Shown: positions 1 to 10,337, counted from the first letter of the stretch. The stretch is 64,000 nucleotides of DNA from an uncultured Flavobacteriaceae bacterium (GCA_913052585.1 CAJXEB010000003.1:1-64000); one strand, 5' to 3'. The notes: generated by a model from the sequence alone, not told the origin. Numbers and translations: made by a program.

Positions 1-1395
1 ATCCGTGATCGGATCTGTGATAGCTGGAGCCTGATCTACCTGGAGGACTAATTCAACAATATCATAACAACCTAAAGAAATTTCTTGTAAACGAGCAAAA
101 ATAATTTGATAACTAGGATCTGTATTAGTAAAAGCGGCAGGGTTAAGGATTGGAGTAAGTCCAGCTTCTGCTTGAGCTAAAGTAATAAAGTATTCTAAAG
201 TAACATTAACTTCACCATTTATAATTTGAACATCTCGTTGAGTTAAATCAAATTCCGAAAATCCATCATTTGGGAACGCATCGCATAAGACTAAATCATC
301 AGGAATACCTACAATGGGTTGAGGAGAAAACTCTACCAAAACATCATCTGCAGCTGAACATCCACCATTATAAGTAGATTCTAATTGATACGTGCCTGCA
401 GTGGTAATAATAAGTGTATTTAAATTAGCTCCAGGGATATTATCAAAAACCATTGTAGTAAGATTCCAAACAGACCATTGATACGTAGTTTGTCCAGAAA
501 CATCAGGAGTCACACTTAATTCTACATTCTGTCCTTCACAAGGAGCATTTCCTCCTGCTATGGTTAAATCGTTACCTAAATCTACACCTATATTAAAAGA
601 TCCGGCTTCTAAAAAAACAGCAGAATCTAATGAACCATCTTGTTCATCTGCAATAACTATTTTTATGGTATACGTATTTCCAACAACAACATTACCTTGA
701 GCTACTAGACTCAAAATCTGCCCATTATAATCTATAGCAGCTAAATTTTCGTCATTAAATGGAGTAAAATTATATTTATCAAAATACACTTCATTTATAG
801 CTGAACATATACCAGGAACATCTGGGTGAATATTAGTCGCTTCAATAGGAGTTGTAGTTCCAGGTAAAACTGCTAAATTTTGCACTACTCCAGTTGCTTG
901 ATCTGTAAGGATAAAGGCAAAGGCATCGGAATAGGTACACTCAAAGTTTTGATTATATTCTTCAGAAGCAAATAGAAAATTAAAACTAATGGAACTAATT
1001 GCAGGAACAAAATCAAATTGAATAAAAGAGGCATTATAAGTATCAGTAGCGGTTGTATTCGCTTCGAGATCTGCATCCCCAGGCCAAACGCCAACAGTCC
1101 CATCACTATGATCAGTTAAATTTGGACCAGACGCGTTTGATATAAATCCAGAACTTAAAATAATTCCATCTTGGTAAGGAAAATTCGACCCATTAGCATT
1201 AAAAGCACCAATTCCATTACCTTCACCGAAATCTGTCCCTGTACTAGATGTAAAGTTTGAACTCGCAGCACAAGGACTATTTATAAGTATATCTTCAATT
1301 AATTCCTGTGTAGTATAAGTCTCATCAACACTAATAAATTGAGAATAACTGTATAAAGAGAAAAGTAGAACAATTGGGAGTAATATTTTCTTCAT
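1..1395 (-). CDS. Secreted choice-of-anchor L domain / gliding-motility-associated-type surface protein (partial, C-terminus beyond window edge)
   Basis: Open minus-strand frame from ATG at 1395 to the window edge, missed by the ORF track because it is not closed. Reads MKKILLPIVLLFSLYSYSQFISVDETYTTQELIEDILINSPCAASSNFTSSTGTDFG...GIGAFNANGSNFPYQDGIILSSG...SFNFLFASEEYNQ..., typical of choice-of-anchor L proteins, followed by Ig/PKD-like repeats (CEGQNVELSVTPDVSGQTTYQWS). Confidence 0.85.
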   Translation of the reverse strand, partial: MKKILLPIVLLFSLYSYSQFISVDETYTTQELIEDILINSPCAASSNFTSSTGTDFGEGNGIGAFNANGSNFPYQDGIILSSGFISNASGPNLTDHSDGTVGVWPGDADLEANTTATDTYNASFIQFDFVPAISSISFNFLFASEEYNQNFECTYSDAFAFILTDQATGVVQNLAVLPGTTTPIEATNIHPDVPGICSAINEVYFDKYNFTPFNDENLAAIDYNGQILSLVAQGNVVVGNTYTIKIVIADEQDGSLDSAVFLEAGSFNIGVDLGNDLTIAGGNAPCEGQNVELSVTPDVSGQTTYQWSVWNLTTMVFDNIPGANLNTLIITTAGTYQLESTYNGGCSAADDVLVEFSPQPIVGIPDDLVLCDAFPNDGFSEFDLTQRDVQIINGEVNVTLEYFITLAQAEAGLTPILNPAAFTNTDPSYQIIFARLQEISLGCYDIVELVLQVDQAPAITDPITD

Positions 1396-1466
1396 GCAAT
1401 AGGTTAAGGTTTCAAATATATTGAATACATTGCTTTTCTTTTCATATTTTTGTAAAAATTTAAGAA

Positions 1467-2387
1467 ATGACTAAAATAAATATAACTGTACAACTTACAA
1501 ATAATGAAAATATTGTAAAATTTGTAGCAAACTCGTTCCTAACACAGGCGAAAAGTTACGAATTCACCAATATTGACAGTGCTAAACCGAGTCCTATTGC
1601 TCAGGAATTATTTTACTTACCTTTTGTTAAAACAATTTATATTTCTCAAAATTTTATTGCAATTGAGAAGTTCCCAACCGATTTAACTCAAATAAAATGG
1701 GAAGATGTCCAAAATAATGTAGCAGAAACTATAGAGGATTATCTGAGCTCTGGAAAACCAGTCATCATAGAACCTGAAGAAAAAGAAAAAACTTCTAAAA
1801 AAATTCCTATTACCATTTATGCAGAAAGCACTCCAAATCCTGAAGTGTTAAAGTTTGTAGCAAATAGATCCATTGCAAATACCACATATGAATTTAAGAA
1901 TAAAAATGAATCTATATATGCTCCGTTAGCAAATGAATTGTTTAATTTTCCTTTTGTTAAAGAGGTATTTATAAATAATAATTATGTTTCTGTAACAAAA
2001 CAAAATGGATTTGAATGGCAAGAATTCGCAAATGAATTAAGAGATTTTATAAGAACTTATATTGAATCTGGGAAAAAGATATTTACCGATGAAATTCTTC
2101 AAAAAGGAGAACAAACAAATAAATTAACAGAAGAAAGAGAATATTCTGATATCGATAAAGAAATCATTTCTATATTAAATGAATACGTAAAACCTGCTGT
2201 TGAAGCAGATGGTGGAAACATTGCCTTTGATTCTTATGACAAAAATACTAAAACTGTAAAAGTAATTTTACAAGGTGCTTGTAGCGGGTGTCCATCCTCA
2301 ACAGTTACTCTTAAAAATGGAATAGAAGCAATGCTGACTGAAATGCTTAATGGAAAAGTCACTACTGTAGAAGCAATTAATGGATAG
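1467..2387 (+). CDS. NifU family Fe-S scaffold protein with two tandem Nfu N-terminal domains
   Basis: C-terminal NifU domain with CSGCPSS motif (VKPAVEADGGNIAF...GACSGCPSSTVTLKNGIE); two N-terminal repeats (NIVKFVANSFL... and EVLKFVANRSI...). Confidence 0.9.
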   Translation: MTKINITVQLTNNENIVKFVANSFLTQAKSYEFTNIDSAKPSPIAQELFYLPFVKTIYISQNFIAIEKFPTDLTQIKWEDVQNNVAETIEDYLSSGKPVIIEPEEKEKTSKKIPITIYAESTPNPEVLKFVANRSIANTTYEFKNKNESIYAPLANELFNFPFVKEVFINNNYVSVTKQNGFEWQEFANELRDFIRTYIESGKKIFTDEILQKGEQTNKLTEEREYSDIDKEIISILNEYVKPAVEADGGNIAFDSYDKNTKTVKVILQGACSGCPSSTVTLKNGIEAMLTEMLNGKVTTVEAING

Positions 2388-2518
2388 CGATTAGTTTATA
2401 GCTATTTTTTACATTGAAATTACTATTGAAGTAAAACAACAATCATATTATCAAATTTTATTCTACAATACGTTTTTGAAATTTCAAAAACGTATTTTTG
2501 TTTCAATAATATTATTTT

Positions 2519-4630
2519 ATGCGATCAATATTTTTTTATATTTTTATAACAACTTTATTTTTTTCTTGCAATTCTTCTAAAAAGGAAACTTTGGGAAATT
2601 CTAATCAATATACCAACGAATTAATAAACGAAACCAGTCCTTATTTACTGCAACATGCTCATAATCCTGTAAATTGGAAAGCTTGGAACACTGAAACACT
2701 TCAGCAAGCAAAAGATGAAAAAAAACTTATGATAATAAGTGTAGGTTATTCTGCTTGTCATTGGTGTCATGTCATGGAAAAAGAGAGTTTTGAAGATTCT
2801 ACGGTAGCTTCAGTTATGAATAAAGATTTTATTTCAGTTAAAGTAGACCGAGAAGAACGTCCTGATGTTGATCAAATTTACATTAATGCAGTACAGTTAA
2901 TGACTGGGAGTGCTGGATGGCCACTTAATGTCATAACACTTCCAGACGGGAGACCAGTTTGGGGAGGCACTTATTTTAGAAAAAAAGCTTGGATCAACTC
3001 CTTAGAAAAAATGCAAAAGCTTTACGATGAAAATCCTCAAAAAATGATTGATTATGCTGATAAATTAGAGGAGGGTATTAAAAGCATGGATTTAATTGAG
3101 GTAAACACTAATGAACTAAATTTTAATGATTTTCCTACAAAAAGTACTGTAAAAAAATGGAGTGCTACATTCGATAATAAATATGGAGGTCCTAATCGAG
3201 CTCCTAAATTTATGATGCCCAACAATCTTAACTATTTGTTGCGATACGGCATTAAACACAGCGATAAACAAATTCAAGATTACGTTTATTTAACGTTGGA
3301 TAATATTGCTTATGGTGGGGTTTATGATCATATTGGAGGAGGATTTGCTCGTTATAGTACTGATATGAAATGGCACGTACCTCATTTTGAAAAAATGCTT
3401 TACGATAATGCTCAATTAGTAAGTTTATACAGCCAAGCTTATAAAATAACTAAGAAACTATTGTATCAAGAGGTCGTAAAAGAAACGTTGGAATATATTA
3501 AAAGAGAAATGACCAATAAGGAAGGTGCTTTTTATTCTTCTTTAGATGCAGATAGCGTATCTGAGGACGGAGAATTAGAGGAGGGCGCATATTATGTATT
3601 TAATAAAAAAGAATTACAACTGCTGCTAAAAGAAGATTTTACCATTTTTTCAGAGTATTATAATGTAAATAATTACGGGAAATGGGAAAAAGAAAGTTAT
3701 GTGTTAATTAGAAAAAAAAGTGATCAAGAAATTATTACTGAATTTTCTATTTCAGAAGAAGAATTAAACCAAAAAAAGAAAGACTGGAGAAAACAACTTC
3801 TAACTTATAGAAACAAGAGGCCTAAACCTAGGTTAGATGACAAAACGTTAACTTCTTGGAATGCGCTAATGATTAAAGGATATGTAGATGCTTATAAAGC
3901 TTTTCAGGTTACAGAATATTTAAATATCGCTCAGACGAACGCTCAATTTTTAATTGATAATCAATTACAGGGAAATGGTGCTTTAAACCACAGTTATAAA
4001 GACGGGAAAAGTACTATTAATGGTTACTTAGAAGATTATGCAGCAGTTATTGACGCTTTTATTGCTTTATATGAAGTTACTTTAAATGATAAATGGATAA
4101 GTAAGGCAAATGAATTAGCGGAATATTCTTTCGATAATTTCTTCGATGAAGATAAAAGCATGTTCTATTTTACTTCAAAAGAAGATGAGAAACTTGTCAC
4201 TAGAAATTTTGAATACAGGGACAATGTAATACCTGCATCAAATTCTATTATGGCAAAAAACTTATTAATCCTTTCACATCATTTTGACAATGAAAAATAT
4301 TTAACTACGGCGTCAAAAATGCTACACAATGTTCAACCCGAAATTCAAAGCTATCCTAGTGGTTTTTCTAATTGGTTAGATTTAATGTCTAATTTTCAAG
4401 ATAAATTTTACGAAGTTGTAGTTGTTGGTGCGGACGCTTCTAAAAAAATAGCTAAATTAAATGCGCGTTATCTTCCAAATATTCTTGTTGCTGGAAGTAC
4501 TTCAGAAAGTAAAAAACCTTTACTAAATTACAGGTATATTGACGGAGAAACTTTGATTTATGTTTGTGTCAACAATAGCTGTAAACTTCCAGTATCAAAT
4601 ATTTCAGAAGCATTAGGTTTTATTAAATAA
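2519..4630 (+). CDS. Thioredoxin domain-containing protein, YyaL/SSP411 (DUF255) family, probable lipoprotein
   Basis: [29 protein letters not shown]...[17 protein letters not shown] motif; N-terminal lipoprotein-like signal (FFSCNSSK). Confidence 0.92.
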   Translation: MRSIFFYIFITTLFFSCNSSKKETLGNSNQYTNELINETSPYLLQHAHNPVNWKAWNTETLQQAKDEKKLMIISVGYSACHWCHVMEKESFEDSTVASVMNKDFISVKVDREERPDVDQIYINAVQLMTGSAGWPLNVITLPDGRPVWGGTYFRKKAWINSLEKMQKLYDENPQKMIDYADKLEEGIKSMDLIEVNTNELNFNDFPTKSTVKKWSATFDNKYGGPNRAPKFMMPNNLNYLLRYGIKHSDKQIQDYVYLTLDNIAYGGVYDHIGGGFARYSTDMKWHVPHFEKMLYDNAQLVSLYSQAYKITKKLLYQEVVKETLEYIKREMTNKEGAFYSSLDADSVSEDGELEEGAYYVFNKKELQLLLKEDFTIFSEYYNVNNYGKWEKESYVLIRKKSDQEIITEFSISEEELNQKKKDWRKQLLTYRNKRPKPRLDDKTLTSWNALMIKGYVDAYKAFQVTEYLNIAQTNAQFLIDNQLQGNGALNHSYKDGKSTINGYLEDYAAVIDAFIALYEVTLNDKWISKANELAEYSFDNFFDEDKSMFYFTSKEDEKLVTRNFEYRDNVIPASNSIMAKNLLILSHHFDNEKYLTTASKMLHNVQPEIQSYPSGFSNWLDLMSNFQDKFYEVVVVGADASKKIAKLNARYLPNILVAGSTSESKKPLLNYRYIDGETLIYVCVNNSCKLPVSNISEALGFIK

Positions 4631-4646
4631 CAAAAATATTAATTAT

Positions 4647-4689
4647 AAAAAAGGTAAAGGTTTATAGGAATAAACCTTTACCTTTTTTT
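4647..4689. terminator. Intrinsic terminator (bidirectional-type hairpin)
   Basis: aaaaaaggtaaaggtttataggaataaacctttacctttttt: long perfect stem with flanking A and T tracts. Confidence 0.85.
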
Positions 4690-4861
4690 ATTTGCGTCTT
4701 TTTACTTCATAAACAATAATACATCGATTATCTTTTTTTTATAACAGCTTATTTGTTTTTATTAAAATTTAACAAGGAATTTAACAATATATTGACTAAT
4801 ATATTATTGTTTATGAAATATCTTCGCAAACTGAAAAATTAAAATTTAAAAAAACCTCATT

Positions 4862-5557
4862 ATGAAAAAGAATTTATTAATCGCTTGTTCAATCATTGTT
4901 TCACTTTATTCATTTAATATTGGAGCTCAATCTGTATACAATGATACCGATATTGACAAGCATATATCTAAGAGAAGTGTAGAGGTTTATTTAGAAGCTG
5001 ATTTTACTGGAACTCCTTACAAAAATAAAGAATTTAAAAATGGCACTATTTCAAAGAATGGAGTTGTTATTGCTCGAAACATAGGTTTAAGATATAATGC
5101 TTCAAAAGATTTGTTTGAAGTTAAAAAAAAATCTGTATTAAAAGACGATCAAGCTAAGGTGCTAATTAGTAATGAAATTATTTCAATAAATTTAGAAAAC
5201 GAAAAATATATATTTTTAACTCCTAATGAAAATAATAGTGCTCAAGGATATTTTATTGATTCCTATTCTGGAGAAAAAGCATCCCTTTATAAAAAAATTA
5301 AAAAGGTTTATATTCCAGAACAAAAAGCCTACACATCCTTAGCAAGTAATGTTGCAGCAATCTATAAAGAAAAAGTTATTTTATATCTTTATAAGAAAGA
5401 TGGATTAATAGTTGAATTACCTAATTCTAAGAAAAATAAAATAAAAGCCTTTGGAGATAACTCTAAAAATATTAAGGTGTTTATAAAGGATAACAAGGTA
5501 AATATTAATAAAGAATCTGGACTTATTGAACTTATAAAGTATTATAATACTTTATAA
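4862..5557 (+). CDS. Secreted protein of unknown function (flavobacterial family; paralog of 7544..8254)
   Basis: Signal peptide MKKNLLIACSIIVSLYSFNIGAQS; shares GTPY...F..G, LRYNA, ELPNSKKNKIKAFGDN...IKVFIKDNKVNINKESGL with the 7544..8254 product. Confidence 0.75.
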   Translation: MKKNLLIACSIIVSLYSFNIGAQSVYNDTDIDKHISKRSVEVYLEADFTGTPYKNKEFKNGTISKNGVVIARNIGLRYNASKDLFEVKKKSVLKDDQAKVLISNEIISINLENEKYIFLTPNENNSAQGYFIDSYSGEKASLYKKIKKVYIPEQKAYTSLASNVAAIYKEKVILYLYKKDGLIVELPNSKKNKIKAFGDNSKNIKVFIKDNKVNINKESGLIELIKYYNTL

Positions 5558-5613
5558 GTTCATATAATTTTATATATTTAATTCTGCCTCAAAACAGGAG
5601 TTTAAGTAAGTAA

Positions 5614-7290
5614 TCAATTATTTTTATTATCTAGTTTCTTTAAATAATAAGATGGGTAAATACCCCATTTTTTATAAAATGCTTTAGAAAATGATTCTGC
5701 ATTTTTAAAGCCACATTCTCCAGCTATGGCTTTAATGGTATACTTTCTAAATTTTGGATTAACTTTAAACTGTTCAATTGCATAGCCAATTCTTAAATTA
5801 TTAATGTATTGAGAAAAGTTTTTATCCTTTTTAAGATTGATTACTTTAGATAAATATGTAGAATTAGTTCCAAACTTTTTTGCCATATCATTTAATGAAA
5901 TATTTAGATTTAAGTAATTTTTATTGTCTTCAAATAAATCTAATTGACTTAATAATTCTTTAATAATTGTAATCGAAATACCTCCATTTAATGAACTATT
6001 TTTTACAGTTTTTGTTTTAATAGCTTCTTGTTGATTTATTATGTTATTAAATCTTTTTTTGAATTTACGTTGCCTTTTTATATAGTAAAAAAGAGAAAGA
6101 ATACTTATAAATAATAATGAAAGAATCCACCATCTTAATGTGGTAGAATTTTTATTTTGAATGTTTAAATCGGTAATGATTTTTTCTTTTTCTTGAAGTA
6201 TTTGAGGAATATGGTAATCTTTATTGGTCTTTTCCTTTATATGCGTCCTCTTTACATCAATAATTCTTTCTATCTGAATTAGCTTGTAAAGGTATTTAAG
6301 CTGTAATTCTTCTTCTTTATTTTTTTTGTAATAACTAATTAGTTTATCATAAACATCAGGTAATTCTGGACTAAGAATATGATTACTTTCATAAATAGAA
6401 TCTATTTTTTTAAAATAAGCTATACCCTTATTTTTTTCTTCTAGATTATAATAACATTTTCCTACATAATAATAAAAATAAGGCAAGTAACTATTGTTAA
6501 AACTAGATCTACTAATATCACCTTTATATAGACTATCTAATGCTTGTTTATATTTACCTTTTATCGTTAAGGCCATTCCTGTTCTTGAGACAAATGCAAA
6601 GTAAGTAGATGAATCTTTCTTTTTTAATGTTTTTTCTATTCCGTGATTAAAATAAATTAATGCTGAATCTGGCTTTTTTAAACGTACGTAACACTTTCCA
6701 ATTCCTTCAAGGGTGAATAAAGATTGTGTATAATAATTTTCATTTTTCTTATTTTTAGAAATCAGTTTTTCTACAAAGAATTCAGTTTCTAAAACTTTCC
6801 TATAATCTCCCCATAATTCATTTACCAAATTAATTTGATGCAATGCTGAAATTTGTTGCTCCAAATTATTTTTTATAGTTGCATTATTATATGCAGATAT
6901 TGCACTTATTAGACTTCTTTCATATTCGTTATTATTAAAAAAGTATTGTGATTTTGCTAAAAGGTATTGAGTTGGAAAATTTTTACTTTTACTTTCTAAT
7001 GTATATGAAATAGAAGAATCTAAATGTTTGATTGCTACAGGAAATTTTGAAACATATGCTAACATAGAATATCCGTTAGCTATTTTTATGCTATCAATGT
7101 CCTGTATTGATTTATTTAAATAAACATTAGCAATTTGATTTGCATATATTGAATCATTATCATTTAAATCGTAGATTAATTCTAGAGATTTGTATGATTT
7201 AGAAAATAATTGAGCATTATTAAATGATTGAGCATTTATTTGAAATGTCAAAGAATACAACACAATAAGAAAATAATATCTTTTAATCAT
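5614..7290 (-). CDS. Transmembrane TPR/AraC-family transcriptional regulator
   Basis: Signal peptide, TPR-like helical repeats (DSALIYFNHGIEKTL, YYYVGKCYYNLEEKNKGIAYFKKI), one TM (LRWWILSLLFISILSLFYYI), C-terminal AraC HTH (YAIEQFKVNPKFRKYTIKAIAGECGFKNAESFSKAFYKKWGIYPSYY). ORF runs to 7353 but MIKRYYFLIVLYSLTF at 7290 is the likelier start. Confidence 0.88.
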   Translation of the reverse strand: MIKRYYFLIVLYSLTFQINAQSFNNAQLFSKSYKSLELIYDLNDNDSIYANQIANVYLNKSIQDIDSIKIANGYSMLAYVSKFPVAIKHLDSSISYTLESKSKNFPTQYLLAKSQYFFNNNEYERSLISAISAYNNATIKNNLEQQISALHQINLVNELWGDYRKVLETEFFVEKLISKNKKNENYYTQSLFTLEGIGKCYVRLKKPDSALIYFNHGIEKTLKKKDSSTYFAFVSRTGMALTIKGKYKQALDSLYKGDISRSSFNNSYLPYFYYYVGKCYYNLEEKNKGIAYFKKIDSIYESNHILSPELPDVYDKLISYYKKNKEEELQLKYLYKLIQIERIIDVKRTHIKEKTNKDYHIPQILQEKEKIITDLNIQNKNSTTLRWWILSLLFISILSLFYYIKRQRKFKKRFNNIINQQEAIKTKTVKNSSLNGGISITIIKELLSQLDLFEDNKNYLNLNISLNDMAKKFGTNSTYLSKVINLKKDKNFSQYINNLRIGYAIEQFKVNPKFRKYTIKAIAGECGFKNAESFSKAFYKKWGIYPSYYLKKLDNKNN

Positions 7291-7431
7291 AAAAAAATAA
7301 ACGGGTTTTGTAAACAATGAAATTATAAAAAATAATAGTATCATGAATGCCATATAATATTATAAATTAATTGACATTAAAAAACAACCACAAAATATTG
7401 ATATACAGAATCTTATAACCTATTAACATGT

Positions 7432-7468
7432 CGTAATTTATAAATTACGCCTTCTATTTATAAATAGA
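7432..7468. promoter_or_regulatory. Tandem perfect palindromes, candidate operator pair
   Basis: CGTAATTTATAAATTACG (7432-7449) and TCTATTTATAAATAGA (7453-7468), dyad centres exactly 20 bp apart, shared ATTTATAAAT core, in the divergent intergenic region. Confidence 0.5.
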
Positions 7469-7543
7469 GAGATAAACAATTTGTTTAGGACTATTATCAT
7501 AACTATTTTTATAACATAATTTATTATTAATTGAAATTGAACT

Positions 7544-8254
7544 ATGAAAAAGATAATTTATAACACCATTATATTTCTATTTGTTGGTTGTTCATTTGCT
7601 ATTGCACAGAATAGAAATTTACAACGTCAAACTGAATGGTTTGTATATCATGCTAATGTATATGACACAAGAAGTATCTATGATCCAGTTTCTCCTGAAA
7701 ATTATGAAGGGACACCATACTATTTAGAAAACTTTCTATTAGGTAATGTTTATTTAGAAAATGAAGTGGTTTTAAGCAATGGAGCTTTACGCTATAATGC
7801 TGTTGCTGATGAAATAGAATTTAAAGAATCATTAAATGACGATGATAAAAATGCGAAAGCTCTTGTGAAATCAAAAGAAATTTATGCCAAAATAATGAAA
7901 GACACTTTTGTTTTTATTCCAAGTAAAGGATATTATTTAGTGGTTTTTGATGGAAACAATTTTAGCTTAATTAAAAAAGTTACAAAAAAATATTTTCCAG
8001 CTAAGAAAGCTGAAAACACATATGAAAGATCTGTTTTAGCAAAATTTGAGGATAGGTTTAGCTATAATATATATACAAAAAATGGTGAAATGACAGAATT
8101 TCCAAAATCAAAAAGTAAAAAACTAAAAGTATTTGGAAATAGCGAAAAATTGATAAAAGACTATATTAAAGAATACGATCTTGATCTAAACAAAGAAAAA
8201 GATTTAAAAAAAGTAATAATGCATTTAGATGGAGTTGAAGGAGCTAGTCTATAG
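7544..8254 (+). CDS. Secreted protein of unknown function (paralog of 4862..5557)
   Basis: Signal peptide MKKIIYNTIIFLFVGCSFAIAQN; GTPYYLENFLLGNVYLENEVVLSNGALRYNAVADEIEFKES; C-term FPKSKSKKLKVFGNSEKLIKDYIKEYDLDLNKEKDLKKV. Confidence 0.75.
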   Translation: MKKIIYNTIIFLFVGCSFAIAQNRNLQRQTEWFVYHANVYDTRSIYDPVSPENYEGTPYYLENFLLGNVYLENEVVLSNGALRYNAVADEIEFKESLNDDDKNAKALVKSKEIYAKIMKDTFVFIPSKGYYLVVFDGNNFSLIKKVTKKYFPAKKAENTYERSVLAKFEDRFSYNIYTKNGEMTEFPKSKSKKLKVFGNSEKLIKDYIKEYDLDLNKEKDLKKVIMHLDGVEGASL

Positions 8255-8267
8255 TTTCATTTATATT

Positions 8268-8387
8268 TAAAAAAAAGATGATATTAAAAAATATATTTCT
8301 AATAATAAATTAGATATAAGTAATAAAGATATTTTAATAAAACCAGTTAGGCAAGTTGACTTATTTATTGACACTACCCTGCAATAA
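8268..8387 (+). pseudogene. C-terminal relic of a third paralog of the 4862/7544 family
   Basis: Between an in-frame TAA and a TAA at 8385: KKDDIKKYISNNKLDISNKDILIKPVRQVDLFIDTTLQ*, comparable with SEKLIKDYIKEYDLDLNKEKDLKKV and SKNIKVFIKDNKVNINKESGL of the two intact genes; no signal peptide or N-terminal part present. Confidence 0.5.
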
Positions 8388-9033
8388 AATCTTTTAAATA
8401 AAAAGGCTCAAAATAAGCAACATCCTCAAAGTCGCTATTATTAAAATTTATTTCTGCAAGTGCTCCCATTTGTTTTGCTGAAGGTAGCTTACCGTCCATA
8501 AAAATAGCATTTTCATGTTTACATAACGCTTTAAATTTCTCAACTCCATCACCTATAAAACAAACTTTATTTGTTTTTAAATAATTATAATAGGAGTTTT
8601 CATCAAGCACTTCGGCTTTAGTTTCTCGTATCTGTACATTTTCTGAAGAAAAAACTACTGAATACACTTCCAATCGTCTTGCATCCAACATTGGTATAAT
8701 AAGTCCATCTTCTACATCAGCTTGGTGTGCAAGCGCTTCTAAAGTAGGTATAGAAATTAATGGAACATCAATAGCAAAACACAACCCTTTAGCAGCAGAA
8801 ACACCTATACGTAGTCCTGTATAAGATCCTGGTCCTTTGCTAACAGCAATTGCTTGCAAGCTAGATTTTAATGTTCCGCTTTTCGCTAATACTTCATCAA
8901 TAAATAAATGTAGTTTTTCTGCGTGAGAATATTGACTGTTATTATCCTCTTGTAAAGCAATTATTTTGCCATCAACAGCTATTGCAACAGAACAATTAGT
9001 CGTAGAAGTTTCTAAACATAAAATTACAGCCAT
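8374..9033 (-). CDS. tsaB: tRNA (adenosine(37)-N6)-threonylcarbamoyltransferase complex dimerization subunit TsaB
   Basis: ILCLETSTTNCSVAI...AIAVSKGPGSYTGLRIGVSAAKGLCFA. Confidence 0.95.
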   Translation of the reverse strand: MAVILCLETSTTNCSVAIAVDGKIIALQEDNNSQYSHAEKLHLFIDEVLAKSGTLKSSLQAIAVSKGPGSYTGLRIGVSAAKGLCFAIDVPLISIPTLEALAHQADVEDGLIIPMLDARRLEVYSVVFSSENVQIRETKAEVLDENSYYNYLKTNKVCFIGDGVEKFKALCKHENAIFMDGKLPSAKQMGALAEINFNNSDFEDVAYFEPFYLKDFIAG

Positions 9034-9042
9034 TATTGAGTT

Positions 9043-10335
9043 TTATTTATCTTCTACGCTTTCTTCGTTTTTACCCTCTTCTTTTGACTCCACTTTATCA
9101 CCAGACTTCAAGATTTTTGTAACAGTATTGTAGGGTCCAGTAATTACCTCATCGCCTTCATTTAATCCAGAAGTAATTTCAATATTGGAATCATCTTGAA
9201 TTCCTGTAGTAATAACTCTTAATTTAGCAACATCTCCATTTTTAACAAAAACACATTCAAATTTTTCGGTATTTGAAGAAATTGTCTCTTTAATAATCTT
9301 TTTACTTTTAGAACTTGAAGTATCTGTTTTAATTACAATAGAACTAATTGGAACTCCAACAATGTTTTCTTTTTTATTGGTAATAATATCTACTGTTGCT
9401 GTCATTCCTGGACGAAATGGTGAAAAATTCTCAGGTTTATCAACAGTTAAGTCTTTATAAGATTCTGGAAGAATTCTAACTTTCACTTTAAAATTAGTCA
9501 CTTGATCAACAGACAGAGTGTTTTCAGCGGTATTTGCGATTTCTGTAACAACACCTTTAAATTCTCTTTTTAAATATGCATCTACTTCAACAACAGTAGA
9601 ATCTCCAACATTTACTTTTACAATATCGGTTTCATTTACATCCACTTCAACTTCCATATTGTTTAGGTTTGCCACCCTTACAATTTCGGTTCCTGCCATT
9701 TGAGCGGTACCAACTACTCGTTCTCCTAATTCAACAGATAATTTTGAAATAGTTCCATCTCTAGGTGCAAAAATAGAAGTTCTAGATAGGTTATCTCTTG
9801 ATTGCTTAACAGAGGACTCAGCGCTTTGTACATTATAATAAGCTGATTTTGCATTCGCTTTTGCAACTTCATATTCAGTAAAGGTTCTTTCCCAATCAGA
9901 TCTAGATATTACCCCTTTTTCATACAATGCTTTATTTCTATCATAATTTAATTTCAAATTATTAAGATTCGCTTCAGCTTGTGTTAATTGTGCCTTTACA
10001 TTTTGTAAACCCGCTTGAGACTGATCTACCAATGCCTGAACTAAATCAGGGTTAATACCTACTAATAAATCTCCTTTTTTTACTTGTTGCCCCTCTATAA
10101 TCGGCAGTTCAATAATTTCACCTGAAACTTCAGAAGATAATTTTATTTCAACTTCTGGTTGTATTTTTCCAGTAGCAGCAACAGTTTCAACAATATCAAT
10201 TAAACTTATATTGGTAACTTCTACTTCTTTAAATTTTCCACTTTTTCCAAACCAACCTGCTTTTTTACCTCCTAAAAGTACTGCAAGTAGTATTATTACA
10301 ATAACTATTATCCAAATTATAGTTTTCTTTTTCAT
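9043..10335 (-). CDS. Efflux periplasmic adaptor subunit (MacA/HlyD-like)
   Basis: N-terminal TM; VEIKLSSEVSGEIIELPIIEGQQVKKGDLL lipoyl half, coiled coil, FAPRDGTISKLSVELGERVVG. Confidence 0.9.
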   Translation of the reverse strand: MKKKTIIWIIVIVIILLAVLLGGKKAGWFGKSGKFKEVEVTNISLIDIVETVAATGKIQPEVEIKLSSEVSGEIIELPIIEGQQVKKGDLLVGINPDLVQALVDQSQAGLQNVKAQLTQAEANLNNLKLNYDRNKALYEKGVISRSDWERTFTEYEVAKANAKSAYYNVQSAESSVKQSRDNLSRTSIFAPRDGTISKLSVELGERVVGTAQMAGTEIVRVANLNNMEVEVDVNETDIVKVNVGDSTVVEVDAYLKREFKGVVTEIANTAENTLSVDQVTNFKVKVRILPESYKDLTVDKPENFSPFRPGMTATVDIITNKKENIVGVPISSIVIKTDTSSSKSKKIIKETISSNTEKFECVFVKNGDVAKLRVITTGIQDDSNIEITSGLNEGDEVITGPYNTVTKILKSGDKVESKEEGKNEESVEDK

Positions 10336-10337
10336 AT

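Noticed and set aside
885-1106. 73-aa minus ORF in the track
   Set aside because: Out of frame with the clear adhesin reading frame; Leu/Ile-rich shadow translation.
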